Shown: positions 9,716 through 16,975 of the stretch, one piece after another
Position numbering within the stretch: position 1 is the first letter of the stretch
Layout: each line of letters starts with the position of its first letter
NCBI RefSeq assembly: GCF_000156575.1
Contig: NZ_GG666045.1
Coordinates: forward strand, 184,761-248,760
Reading direction: 5' to 3'
From: Anaerococcus lactolyticus ATCC 51172
GTDB lineage: Bacteria; Bacillota; Clostridia; Tissierellales; Peptoniphilaceae
Length of the DNA: 64,000 nucleotides
Notes under the pieces: generated by a model
The model's input: the letters and a program-made list of their open reading frames with translations, nothing else
Told to the model about the DNA's origin: nothing
Database searches by the model: none
Made by a program: the position numbers and the translations under genes

Positions 9716-10558
9716 ATGAATTATATAAAATTTGAAAATTTTAGAAAAATAACCTTAAAGAAATTTTTGAAAGAAAAATCAATCTCTATTAGAGCATACC
9801 AAGATTTATTGAATGAAGGAATATTGGTCAATGACAGTAGTGTTCATAATAATATTAACTTGGGTAAAGGAGATATCGTAAAGATAAAAATTGACTCCGA
9901 AGATCTTGATTACGCACCTATTGAGGGAGAACTAAATATAGTATATGAAGATGAAAATATCATAGTCGTAAATAAACCTAGTGGGCTAACTGTTAATTCA
10001 AAAAATCAGTTAAGTCTTGCTAATTTACTAGCCTATTATTTTCAGAAAAATGATATTAAATCTAAAATAAGACTTATAAATAGGTTGGATATGAACACAT
10101 CAGGATTAATGATGGTTGCTAAAAATAGATATGCTCAAGCTTATTACCAAAAACAAATTGAGGAAAACAAGACGCATAAAAAATATTTGGCCTATGTGGC
10201 TGGAGCACTTAATATAAATGAATTATTTAAAATAAATCTTGAATACGATGAAATTAGTAAGACTTATAGGAATAGCGAGAAAGGAAGACTTGCTATAACA
10301 TATTTTAAAACCTTGTCTTGTGATGATGACTATTCACTTATAGAGTGTGATATAAAAACTGGAAAGACTCATCAAATCAGGGCTAGTCTTAGGAGTATGG
10401 GGCATCCTATAATCGGTGATAAACTTTATGGATCAGCTTATAATTTTGATCGTTTCTTACTACATTCTTTTTATTTATCATTTAAAGAATTTGTTGGTCA
10501 GGAAAGTATTATCCTTGAGAATTTGCCTGAATTCAAGCCTTTTTTACTTAAATTATGA
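9716..10558 (+). CDS. RluA-family RNA pseudouridine synthase
   Basis: 280 residues. Isomerises uridine to pseudouridine in rRNA or tRNA. An S4-like RNA-binding region at about 10-57 is followed by the RluA catalytic domain with NRLDMNTSG (catalytic D125) and later KTGKTHQIRASL. Start ATG at 9716 is preceded by AGGAG; an earlier in-frame ATG at 9617 lies inside divergent nadK and is rejected. The target site (RluC/RluD-like or otherwise) cannot be decided. A second family member lies at 22223. It is probably monocistronic, with a 6S-like RNA following. Confidence 0.9.
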   Translation: MNYIKFENFRKITLKKFLKEKSISIRAYQDLLNEGILVNDSSVHNNINLGKGDIVKIKIDSEDLDYAPIEGELNIVYEDENIIVVNKPSGLTVNSKNQLSLANLLAYYFQKNDIKSKIRLINRLDMNTSGLMMVAKNRYAQAYYQKQIEENKTHKKYLAYVAGALNINELFKINLEYDEISKTYRNSEKGRLAITYFKTLSCDDDYSLIECDIKTGKTHQIRASLRSMGHPIIGDKLYGSAYNFDRFLLHSFYLSFKEFVGQESIILENLPEFKPFLLKL

Positions 10559-10568
10559 AAAGATTATC

Positions 10569-10597
10569 TTGCAAAAAATTTTTAAATATACTATAAT
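10569..10597 (+). promoter_or_regulatory. Housekeeping-type promoter of the 6S-like RNA
   Basis: TTGCAA (10569-10574), 17-nt spacer, TATAAT (10592-10597). The predicted start at about 10604 falls at the beginning of the terminal stem of the RNA, supporting a dedicated transcript. Confidence 0.75.
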
Positions 10598-10601
10598 TAA
10601 A

Positions 10602-10764
10602 TTATCCTAAGGTATAGGTCCAATTTAAACCTACAAACTTTATAAGGGATTGCGGAGTTCTAACTTTGATGGCAAGCCTCCAATGAGTGGAAGTCAGAGA
10701 TTTTAGACAGCTTGCCCACCTTCACATACGGGAAGGTCTTAAGTTAAGGACCCCCTTAGGATAA
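10602..10764 (+). ncRNA. ssrS: Probable 6S RNA
   Basis: About 163 nt, non-coding. The ends close with a perfect 11-bp stem, TTATCCTAAGG (10602-10612) with CCTTAGGATAA (10754-10764), extended inward by GGTCC with GGACC. A central open region carries a small hairpin on its 3' strand, ACCTT (10718-10722) with AAGGT (10733-10737). A distal stem GGCAAGC (10671-10677) with GCTTGCC (10710-10716) caps the molecule. Closing stem, bubble with a 3'-strand hairpin, and distal stem is the 6S architecture, the RNA that mimics an open promoter and binds sigma-A holoenzyme. A strong promoter lies at the expected distance. SRP RNA and tmRNA signatures are absent. The family call rests on hand folding only. 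Confidence 0.62.
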
Positions 10765-10771
10765 ATTTAAA

Positions 10772-10796
10772 GTTTTAAAATATTATTTTTGGGTAA
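10772..10796 (+). promoter_or_regulatory. Sigma-B-like promoter motif upstream of ytxH
   Basis: GTTTTA (10772-10777), 13-nt spacer, GGGTAA (10791-10796), close to the general-stress sigma-B consensus GTTTAA-N14-GGGTAT. It lies about 36 nt before the ytxH start, whose B. subtilis homolog is a general-stress gene. In AT-rich DNA the match could be chance; a TAATAAT stretch overlapping it could serve as a housekeeping -10. Confidence 0.3.
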
Positions 10797-10831
10797 TAAT
10801 TAATAAGACTAAAAATAAAGGAGAATGATAT

Positions 10832-11440
10832 ATGTCACTAGCAGATTATATTGAAAGTAAAGCAAAAGCTAAACAAAGGGAAATTAAGTACGAAATTTGG
10901 AAAGCTAAAAACCATGATTCGAGAATGAGAGGGCAAGGACTACTCGTTGGTGCCTTAGTTGGTGCTGCAGCAGGTATATTATTTGCTCCTAAATCTGGTA
11001 AGCAAACAAGAGAAGACATAAAAGAAGCATTTAATGATACTGTTGAAACAGTCAGAGATACAACATACGATGTGATAGATCAGGCAAAAGACGGTTATGA
11101 AGACTTGAAATATAGGGCATACACCGATCTTCAACCAATTAAGGATGGCCTAGAATATGGAGCTGAAGTAGCCAAAGATACAGGAAGACAAATCAAAGAT
11201 GCTTCAAGAGAAGTGAAAGAATCACTTGCTGAAGGCGCTAAAGATGTTAAAGAAATAGTTAAGGAAAGCGCCGGAGAAATTTCAAAAGTAGCAGATGAAA
11301 AAAAAGAAGAAATTTCTAAAGAAGCTAAAGAAACTAAAGAAGCAGTTAAAGATAATGCTGAAGATTTAAAAGAAGAAGCTAAAGAAACAAAAGAAAAGGT
11401 AAAAGAGAACGATTTAAAAGTAAGACATAAGAATAATTAG
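10832..11440 (+). CDS. YtxH domain protein
   Basis: 202 residues. The YtxH signature is at about 35-60: a glycine/alanine-rich hydrophobic segment GLLVGALVGAAAGILFAPKSG followed at once by KQTREDI, a likely membrane-anchoring hairpin. The remaining 140 residues are a highly charged Lys/Glu/Ala helical tail with repeated KEEA/KETKE patterns, resembling LEA-type or coiled-coil stress proteins. AAGGAGA precedes the ATG. The next gene, 14 nt downstream, is a YtxG-like protein; ytxG and ytxH also neighbour each other in B. subtilis, where they are general-stress genes. The biochemical role is unknown. Confidence 0.82.
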   Translation: MSLADYIESKAKAKQREIKYEIWKAKNHDSRMRGQGLLVGALVGAAAGILFAPKSGKQTREDIKEAFNDTVETVRDTTYDVIDQAKDGYEDLKYRAYTDLQPIKDGLEYGAEVAKDTGRQIKDASREVKESLAEGAKDVKEIVKESAGEISKVADEKKEEISKEAKETKEAVKDNAEDLKEEAKETKEKVKENDLKVRHKNN

Positions 11441-11454
11441 TCAAGGAGATATAA

Positions 11455-11898
11455 ATGAGTATAACTATAGATTTTAATCTTCTAGGCAATATTATTATTA
11501 GCGTTTTGGCTATCCTTGCATTGATATTTTTGGTGCTAGTCCTAGTTAAATTTAATAAATTATTAAATTGTTTGCAAGAGGTGCTTAACAAAAATTCGAG
11601 CAATATAGATAGTATTATAACAAAACTGCCACATCTAACCAATGAGGCAAGTGATCTTGTAACTAACTTAAACAGCGTAGTTACAGATCCAAATTTGAAG
11701 ATGGCGATAGCAAAAGTCAATGATACTATGACAAGTGTTAATTCTATAGCTGATGATATAAAAGATACAGTAAATTATGTAGGAATAACAGCGGTTGATA
11801 GTGTAGATACTTTTGGAGCTGGAGTTGCATCAATTACTGACTATTCATCATTAATTATGGATGTAATAGACATTGTAAAAAACGTAATTGCAGGCTAA
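11455..11898 (+). CDS. YtxG-like (DUF948-type) membrane protein
   Basis: 147 residues. One strong N-terminal membrane helix (about 8-32) is followed by a helical, low-complexity region rich in Asn, Asp, Ser and Val with heptad-like spacing, as in DUF948/YtxG general-stress proteins. It starts 14 nt after the ytxH gene with AAGGAG upstream and is followed by a terminator, so the two form a small operon. Identification rests on topology and on pairing with YtxH. No catalytic motif is visible; function unknown. Confidence 0.68.
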   Translation: MSITIDFNLLGNIIISVLAILALIFLVLVLVKFNKLLNCLQEVLNKNSSNIDSIITKLPHLTNEASDLVTNLNSVVTDPNLKMAIAKVNDTMTSVNSIADDIKDTVNYVGITAVDSVDTFGAGVASITDYSSLIMDVIDIVKNVIAG

Positions 11899-11901
11899 TT
11901 T

Positions 11902-11928
11902 AAGACCGTCTTCTTGATGGTCTTTTAT
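11902..11928 (+). terminator. Intrinsic terminator after ytxG
   Basis: A 9-bp stem AAGACCGTC / GATGGTCTT (one G-U pair), loop TTCTT, followed by a short T-rich tail. It separates the stress pair from ccpA. Confidence 0.7.
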
Positions 11929-11942
11929 ATAATGGAGGAAAT

Positions 11943-12947
11943 ATGGGACAACCAACAATCAAAGACGTAGCTAAGCTTGCAGGCGTATCTATATCTACTG
12001 TTTCAAGGGTAATGAATAATTCAAAACCTGTAAGTCCAGAAGCTAGAAGAAAAGTTTTAGATGCAATTAATAAGCTAGATTTCAAACCAAATGAACTTGC
12101 AAGATCACTAGTAATGAGAAAATCGAATCTAGTTGGTGTAATAGTAAAAGATATTGGTATTGAATATATGGCTCAACTAATAAGAGGAATTGAAGAAATA
12201 GGTAGGGTTTATAAATATGATATCTTACTTACAAGTTCCTATGGTGAAGACCAACAAGTTGAAAACTCAATAGATTTTCTTGCAACTAAACAGGTAGAAG
12301 GTCTTGTTATTATTACCGAAGATATTTCAACAGAAATATTGGTTAAACTTAGAGAGACAAGGATACCTTTTGTAATCCTAGATAAGTATCACAATTATAA
12401 AAATATAAAAACAGTTAAGGTAGACTATGAATCTGAAGAATATAAACTTATAAATAGTTTGACTAAAGCTGGACATGAAAATATATTATTAATTGCTGGC
12501 AAGGATCAAAATGTTATTAATGAGTCTATGATTAAGGGCTATGAAAATGCAGTTGGTAAGGATAAGTCATATATCCTTAGGATAGATGGCATGTCAAGCG
12601 ATGAAGGATATGCAAATGCTGCTGAAGCAATTGATCTTATTAAGAAAGCAAACATTAGTGCAGTTGCCTGTGTCAATGATGAGATAGCTATAGGATTTAT
12701 GAATTATTGTGTAGACCATGGTATCAAAGTTCCAGATGATTTATCAGTGGTGGGTTTTGGCGATAACAAGATTGCAAGTATTTACAGACCAAAACTAACT
12801 ACAGTTTCTATCCCATATTATGATATCGGTGCAATTTCAATAAGAGCCTTGATTAAGAGAATTAAGCACGAGGCTGAAATTTTAGAAGATGACTGGATTA
12901 TTGATGCTCAAATAAGTAAAAGAGAATCAACAAAGGTCATTAGGTAA
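11943..12947 (+). CDS. ccpA: LacI-family regulator, probably catabolite control protein CcpA
   Basis: 334 residues. N-terminal LacI helix-turn-helix: TIKDVAKLAGVSISTVSRV (about 4-22), then the hinge helix PNELARSL and a periplasmic-binding-like effector domain (about 60-330). The HTH plus hinge match the CcpA/PurR/GalR type. Directly downstream are ptsH and ptsI; HPr phosphorylated on Ser46 is the CcpA corepressor in Firmicutes, so the context supports CcpA over a sugar-specific repressor. A GGAGG site lies 3 nt before the ATG. Targets would be cre sites, possibly including glycogen-use genes; none was identified with confidence here. Confidence 0.78.
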   Translation: MGQPTIKDVAKLAGVSISTVSRVMNNSKPVSPEARRKVLDAINKLDFKPNELARSLVMRKSNLVGVIVKDIGIEYMAQLIRGIEEIGRVYKYDILLTSSYGEDQQVENSIDFLATKQVEGLVIITEDISTEILVKLRETRIPFVILDKYHNYKNIKTVKVDYESEEYKLINSLTKAGHENILLIAGKDQNVINESMIKGYENAVGKDKSYILRIDGMSSDEGYANAAEAIDLIKKANISAVACVNDEIAIGFMNYCVDHGIKVPDDLSVVGFGDNKIASIYRPKLTTVSIPYYDIGAISIRALIKRIKHEAEILEDDWIIDAQISKRESTKVIR

Positions 12948-12950
12948 TTG

Positions 12951-12979
12951 TTGTTAATTTTTATAAAATATAGTAAAAT
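12951..12979 (+). promoter_or_regulatory. Promoter of ptsH
   Basis: TTGTTA (12951-12956), 17-nt spacer, TAAAAT (12974-12979), located right after ccpA. It implies that HPr is transcribed separately from ccpA, followed by AGGAGG before the ptsH ATG. Confidence 0.55.
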
Positions 12980-13011
12980 ATAAACGTAAATGAAAATTTA
13001 GGAGGAATTTT

Positions 13012-13272
13012 ATGGCAGAAAGAACAGTTGTTGTTACAAACGAAACAGGTTTACACGCTAGACCAGCAGCATCATTAGTACAATTTGTAAAGAATTATCC
13101 AGGTGAAGTTACAATCATTAAAGAAGATAAAGAAGCTAATGCAAAGAGCATCTTCAATGTTATGAGCCTTGGTATTGCTAAAGGAACAGAAATTAAACTA
13201 ATCGTTGAAGGCGATGATGAAGAAAAATTCGCTGATGAATTAGTTGAATTTGTTGAGAATTTAGCTGAATAA
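13012..13272 (+). CDS. ptsH: HPr phosphocarrier protein of the PTS
   Basis: 86 residues, the normal HPr length. Accepts phosphate from enzyme I on His15 (TGLHARPA) and passes it to sugar-specific EIIA domains. The regulatory Ser46 lies in AKSIFNVMSLGI, the site for HPr kinase/phosphorylase in Firmicutes, so this HPr can also act as CcpA corepressor. It has its own promoter and an AGGAGG site. A strong terminator sits between it and ptsI, which would give HPr in excess over enzyme I. Neighbouring ccpA and ptsI complete the sugar-control set. Confident call. Confidence 0.97.
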   Translation: MAERTVVVTNETGLHARPAASLVQFVKNYPGEVTIIKEDKEANAKSIFNVMSLGIAKGTEIKLIVEGDDEEKFADELVEFVENLAE

Positions 13273-13284
13273 AATCAAGTCTAT

Positions 13285-13313
13285 AAAGGATACTTTTAAA
13301 GTATCCTTTTTTT
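13285..13313 (+). terminator. Terminator/attenuator between ptsH and ptsI
   Basis: A 9-bp stem AAAGGATAC / GTATCCTTT with a 7-nt loop and a run of Ts. ptsI starts 35 nt later with no obvious promoter between, so partial read-through probably sets the HPr to EI ratio. Confidence 0.85.
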
Positions 13314-13347
13314 AAAATTATTATTAATTCAAAGGAGAATAAGTTAT

Positions 13348-15054
13348 ATGACTAAAAGATATGAAGGAATAAAGGCTAGTACTGGATATGCTATTGGCAA
13401 GATCTATTTATTTACTAGGGAAAAAATTGAGGTCAATCAAGCATCAATAAGTCCAGATTCAGCTGATAGTGAATATCAAAAAGTGAAAGATGCAATAAAT
13501 GCTTATTTTGATGATTTAAGCAACCTCGACAACCCTACTGAAGCCCAACAAAATATTGCAAATGCCCATAAAGAATTGCTCCAAGATCCATACTTCTCAG
13601 ACACCATAGAGAGTAAAATCAAAAACGAAAATAAAAACAGTGAACTTGCACTTGATGAAACTATAAGAGAAATGGTAGAAATCATGAGCGCGTTGGATGA
13701 TGAATATCTAAAAGAACGTGCAAGTGATTACCAAGACATTGGTTTCCAAGTTATGTATAAATTGAAGGGTATCAAGCCTAAAGACCTTTCAAAATTAGAA
13801 AAAGGAAGCATTATTATATCTAAAGAGCTTACACCTTCTGATACAGCAAATATGGATAAGGAAGCTGTAGTAGGATTTGCTACAGACTTAGGTGGTAAGA
13901 CAAGTCATACTTCTATAATTGCTCAAACTCTTGATATGCCTGCTCTTGTTGGTATGGCGGATGTATCTACAAAACTAAAAGGTGGGGAAAAAGCGATTAT
14001 TGATGGTTATGAGGGAATATTAATTATAAACCCAAGTGACGATGAAGTAGCTAAATATGAAAAATTAATCGCAGAACTAAAAGAAAAGAAGGAAAGACTT
14101 AAAAATATCAAAGACTTGCAAGCTGTCACAACAGATGGTAAACACATAGAAGTTTCTGCGAACATTGGCAATATAGAAGATTTAAAACTTGCTATAGAAA
14201 ATGGATGTGACGGTGTCGGTCTATTTAGAACCGAGTTTTTATATATGGAAAGTTCCGAATTCCCAAGTGAAGAAGTCCAATTTGCAGTTTATAAAGAAGC
14301 AACTGAAATGCTTGGTAAAAAACCACTAATTATTAGAACACTTGATATTGGTGGCGATAAGGGATTAGATTATTTTAAATTCCCTGTTGAAGAAAATCCA
14401 TTCTTAGGCTACAGGGCAATTCGTCTATGTCTTGACAAGGAAGATATATTTAGAACACAATTAAGAGCCTTAGTAAGGGCTTCTGCCTTTGGCAATCTAA
14501 AAATAATGATTCCATTTGTAGTTAATATAGACGAGCTTAAAAAGTCAATTGAATTAATTGAAGAAATTAAGAAGGACCTTGATAAGGAAGGAATTGCTTA
14601 TAACAAAGACCTTGATGTAGGAATCATGGTTGAAACTTCTGCATCAATAATAATGGCTGATAAGTTTATAAAATATGCAGATTTCTTCTCAATAGGTACA
14701 AATGACTTAACTCAATACACCTTGGCAGTAGATAGAGGAAATGAAAATATAGCACATATGTATTCAAACTATAATCCTGCCGTTCTTAGAGCTATCAAAC
14801 ATGTTATTGATGTATCTCACGAAGCAGGAAAATGGACAGGAATGTGTGGAGCTTTTGCGGCAGATACAGAAGCTACAAAACTTCTTCTTGGTTTAGGCCT
14901 TGATGAATTTTCAGGTTCATCTGCAAAAATTGCTGAGATTAAGGATACAATAATTAAGTCAAGTCAAAAAGAAGAGAAATTATTTGCTGAAAAAGCGATT
15001 GATTTGGAACTTGCTTCAGAAGTTGAAGCTTTAGTAAAAGAACATAACAAATAA
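13348..15054 (+). CDS. ptsI: PTS enzyme I (phosphoenolpyruvate-protein phosphotransferase)
   Basis: 568 residues, typical length. Transfers phosphate from PEP to HPr. An N-terminal HPr-binding/phosphohistidine domain carries the active His in GGKTSHTSIIAQ. The C-terminal PEP-binding barrel shows GVGLFRTEFLYM, GFRA-like LGYRAIRLCL, MVETSASI, FFSIGTNDLTQYTLAVDRGN and the C-terminal active cysteine in GMCGAFA. AAAGGAGAA precedes the ATG. It follows ptsH across a hairpin terminator. The next gene, 10 nt downstream, encodes an APH-fold protein. Cytoplasmic. Confidence 0.97.
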   Translation: MTKRYEGIKASTGYAIGKIYLFTREKIEVNQASISPDSADSEYQKVKDAINAYFDDLSNLDNPTEAQQNIANAHKELLQDPYFSDTIESKIKNENKNSELALDETIREMVEIMSALDDEYLKERASDYQDIGFQVMYKLKGIKPKDLSKLEKGSIIISKELTPSDTANMDKEAVVGFATDLGGKTSHTSIIAQTLDMPALVGMADVSTKLKGGEKAIIDGYEGILIINPSDDEVAKYEKLIAELKEKKERLKNIKDLQAVTTDGKHIEVSANIGNIEDLKLAIENGCDGVGLFRTEFLYMESSEFPSEEVQFAVYKEATEMLGKKPLIIRTLDIGGDKGLDYFKFPVEENPFLGYRAIRLCLDKEDIFRTQLRALVRASAFGNLKIMIPFVVNIDELKKSIELIEEIKKDLDKEGIAYNKDLDVGIMVETSASIIMADKFIKYADFFSIGTNDLTQYTLAVDRGNENIAHMYSNYNPAVLRAIKHVIDVSHEAGKWTGMCGAFAADTEATKLLLGLGLDEFSGSSAKIAEIKDTIIKSSQKEEKLFAEKAIDLELASEVEALVKEHNK

Positions 15055-15064
15055 GGATTTTAAA

Positions 15065-15958
15065 ATGACTAGTGATATTAGAAATATCCTAGGTCATACT
15101 AATATTTTTAATAATCAAGATAAAGTCAATAGTATCGAAAAAATTGGCTCTAGTAAATACAAAGTAGAGAAGGATGATAAGTATTATGTATTCTCCTTCT
15201 ATGACTTAAACCAATTTGATGACTTTGAAAATGAAGATCTTGTTAATGAAGTGCTAGCTCATGCAGGACTAAATCCACTTACTATTTATGAAAAAGGCAT
15301 AATGCCTGATATAGAAAAATCTTATAAGGTTTATGAATATAGAAATGAAATAGCTTTAAAAGATTATCTTGAAAAGGCAAGTGACCAAGATCAAGAGAAG
15401 GTAGGAACTGAGTTTGGTCTTGCCTTGAGAAAACTTCATGGTATAAAAGCTCAAGACCCAGTAGACTGGCAGAAAGAATTTTTGATAGTCTCAAATAAAA
15501 TTTTTTACATGCATGGGTTAAATGAGATTGGTGACGATGACTATATATTGATTGATTATATCAATGCCAACAAACATCTTACCGAAAATACTGCCATTAA
15601 CTTACTATATAAAAATATTAGTGATAAAAACATTAGGATATACAACGAGAATTCCTTAGACTTAAGAGGTATCAAAAAACTTGAATACGGGGATGGTATA
15701 ATTGATTTTGTTGAGATAAATAGAATAGCTATTACTTATCCATTATTTGCAAAAGCAGCCTTGAAAGCTTATCATAATGGGGAAAAACCTGCAAGAAAGT
15801 TTTATCGATTATTAAGTCTTTATCAAGCAACAACCATTTTAGAAAGCATAATAAATTTGAGAAATAAATCAGATTCTACGCTTACACCTGAAGAGGTGGA
15901 TGGTTTATTAGAAATGTATGATAATTTTAATAGAATAACACCAAAATGGGTTGATTAA
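15065..15958 (+). CDS. Aminoglycoside-phosphotransferase-fold protein, probable pseudokinase
   Basis: 297 residues, not assignable to a named family. Pattern matches to the APH/choline-kinase fold: a hinge-like YKVYEYRNEIALKDYL (88-101), FGLALRKLHG (117-126, the usual LHs helix), then LLYKNISDKNIRIY (180-193) where the catalytic HxD...N loop belongs, and GIIDFVEINRIAITYP (211-226) where the metal-binding IIDFG loop belongs. The loop lacks the catalytic HGD and reads YKN; the second Asp is kept. The fold is likely but phosphotransfer is doubtful. It begins 10 nt after ptsI with AAGGA, so it is probably co-expressed with enzyme I and may regulate sugar uptake; this role is inference. Confidence 0.6.
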   Translation: MTSDIRNILGHTNIFNNQDKVNSIEKIGSSKYKVEKDDKYYVFSFYDLNQFDDFENEDLVNEVLAHAGLNPLTIYEKGIMPDIEKSYKVYEYRNEIALKDYLEKASDQDQEKVGTEFGLALRKLHGIKAQDPVDWQKEFLIVSNKIFYMHGLNEIGDDDYILIDYINANKHLTENTAINLLYKNISDKNIRIYNENSLDLRGIKKLEYGDGIIDFVEINRIAITYPLFAKAALKAYHNGEKPARKFYRLLSLYQATTILESIINLRNKSDSTLTPEEVDGLLEMYDNFNRITPKWVD

Positions 15959-15962
15959 ATTT

Positions 15963-16060
15963 AAGGTGGCTTTAGAAATTTTTCCTAACACAAAGAATTA
16001 ACAAAGATAAATATAAAATGTTAACTTAATGAAGGATTTTATTTCTATAAGCCACCTTTT
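15963..16060 (+). terminator. Long hairpin: terminator or small structured RNA
   Basis: AAGGTGGCTTTAGAAA (15963-15978) pairs with TTTCTATAAGCCACCTT (16042-16058): 16 bp with one bulged base, enclosing about 63 nt with weaker inner pairing (TTAAC / GTTAA), ending in a T run. It ends the pts operon but is unusually long for a simple terminator. Confidence 0.6.
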
Positions 16061-16125
16061 AATTGGAGTTTATTGAATAAATCTCTATTTTATGATAACA
16101 TTTTATTATAATATAAGGAGGTTGT

Positions 16126-16965
16126 ATGAAAAAATACCTATGGATTTTAATTGGATCCTTGCTTATAGCTGGTGGATTATATTTTTTCTTACTAAGCCAT
16201 GATATTGCAGCTGGTGGAATATCTGGATTTGCTCTGGTGGTTTCAGAAGCCTTGCCAGTATTAAATTTAGGTATGGTAAACTTAGTACTTAATGTAGTTG
16301 TACTAATTGCAGGAATGATTTTTATTGGATTTGAATTTGCAAAGAAATCACTAATATCTTCAATGGCAGTATCAGCATATATACTAGTTTTCGAAAAAAT
16401 GCTTCCTAACGTAAATCTAGGAAATGATAAGATAATAAACATAATATTCGGATCAATAGTTGTTTCGTTAGGACTTGCTATAGTTTTTAATCATGAAGCA
16501 TCCTCCGGTGGAACTGACTTAATTGCAGCAATTTTCAATAAATATTTCAATGTGCCCCTACATGTCTGTTTGTTTTGTGCAGATTTTATAGTGGTATTGC
16601 TATCAGCATTTATATTCGGTACAGAATTAGCCATGTACGCTACCCTCGCAATAATGATACAATCCATAGGTTTTGATTATTTCATGCAAGGCTTTGGTAG
16701 AAAAATCTCAATTATGGTTATATCCGATAAATACATAGATATTAATGAAATGCTGGTTAATAAACACGCTAAGGGCGTAACCTTGCTTGAAGCAGAAGGT
16801 GGTTATTCTCATAAGGACAAAAAAGTAATTATGACAATCACCAGTATCAGAACATTTCCAGCTATCAAGGATGATATATTACAAATAGATGATAGGGCCT
16901 TTATATTTACTTCAACTATTTCTGAAGTATTGGGCGAAGGCTTTACCTTTAATCAATTAAATTAG
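16126..16965 (+). CDS. YitT family membrane protein
   Basis: 279 residues. Five or so membrane helices in an N-terminal DUF161/YitT region (GGLYFFLLSHDIAAGGISG, then NHEASSGGTDLIA), followed by a cytoplasmic DUF2179 domain with the typical GVTLLEAEGGYS block (about 215-270). The family is widespread in Firmicutes; the molecular function is not established. AAGGAGG precedes the ATG and a TATAAT-like hexamer sits at 16107-16112. The cvfB-like gene follows directly, its ribosome binding site overlapping this stop codon. Confidence 0.88.
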   Translation: MKKYLWILIGSLLIAGGLYFFLLSHDIAAGGISGFALVVSEALPVLNLGMVNLVLNVVVLIAGMIFIGFEFAKKSLISSMAVSAYILVFEKMLPNVNLGNDKIINIIFGSIVVSLGLAIVFNHEASSGGTDLIAAIFNKYFNVPLHVCLFCADFIVVLLSAFIFGTELAMYATLAIMIQSIGFDYFMQGFGRKISIMVISDKYIDINEMLVNKHAKGVTLLEAEGGYSHKDKKVIMTITSIRTFPAIKDDILQIDDRAFIFTSTISEVLGEGFTFNQLN

Positions 16966-16975
16966 GAGAATTATT

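Noticed and set aside
10602..10764. SRP RNA, tmRNA or T-box instead of 6S
   Set aside because: There is no GGTAA-type SRP tetraloop with its conserved flanks, no tRNA-like ends and no T-box GGGTGGNACC motif; the layout fits 6S best.
15963..16060. A miniature inverted-repeat transposable element
   Set aside because: No target-site duplication is visible and the 3' T tract fits transcription termination; only one copy is in the window.
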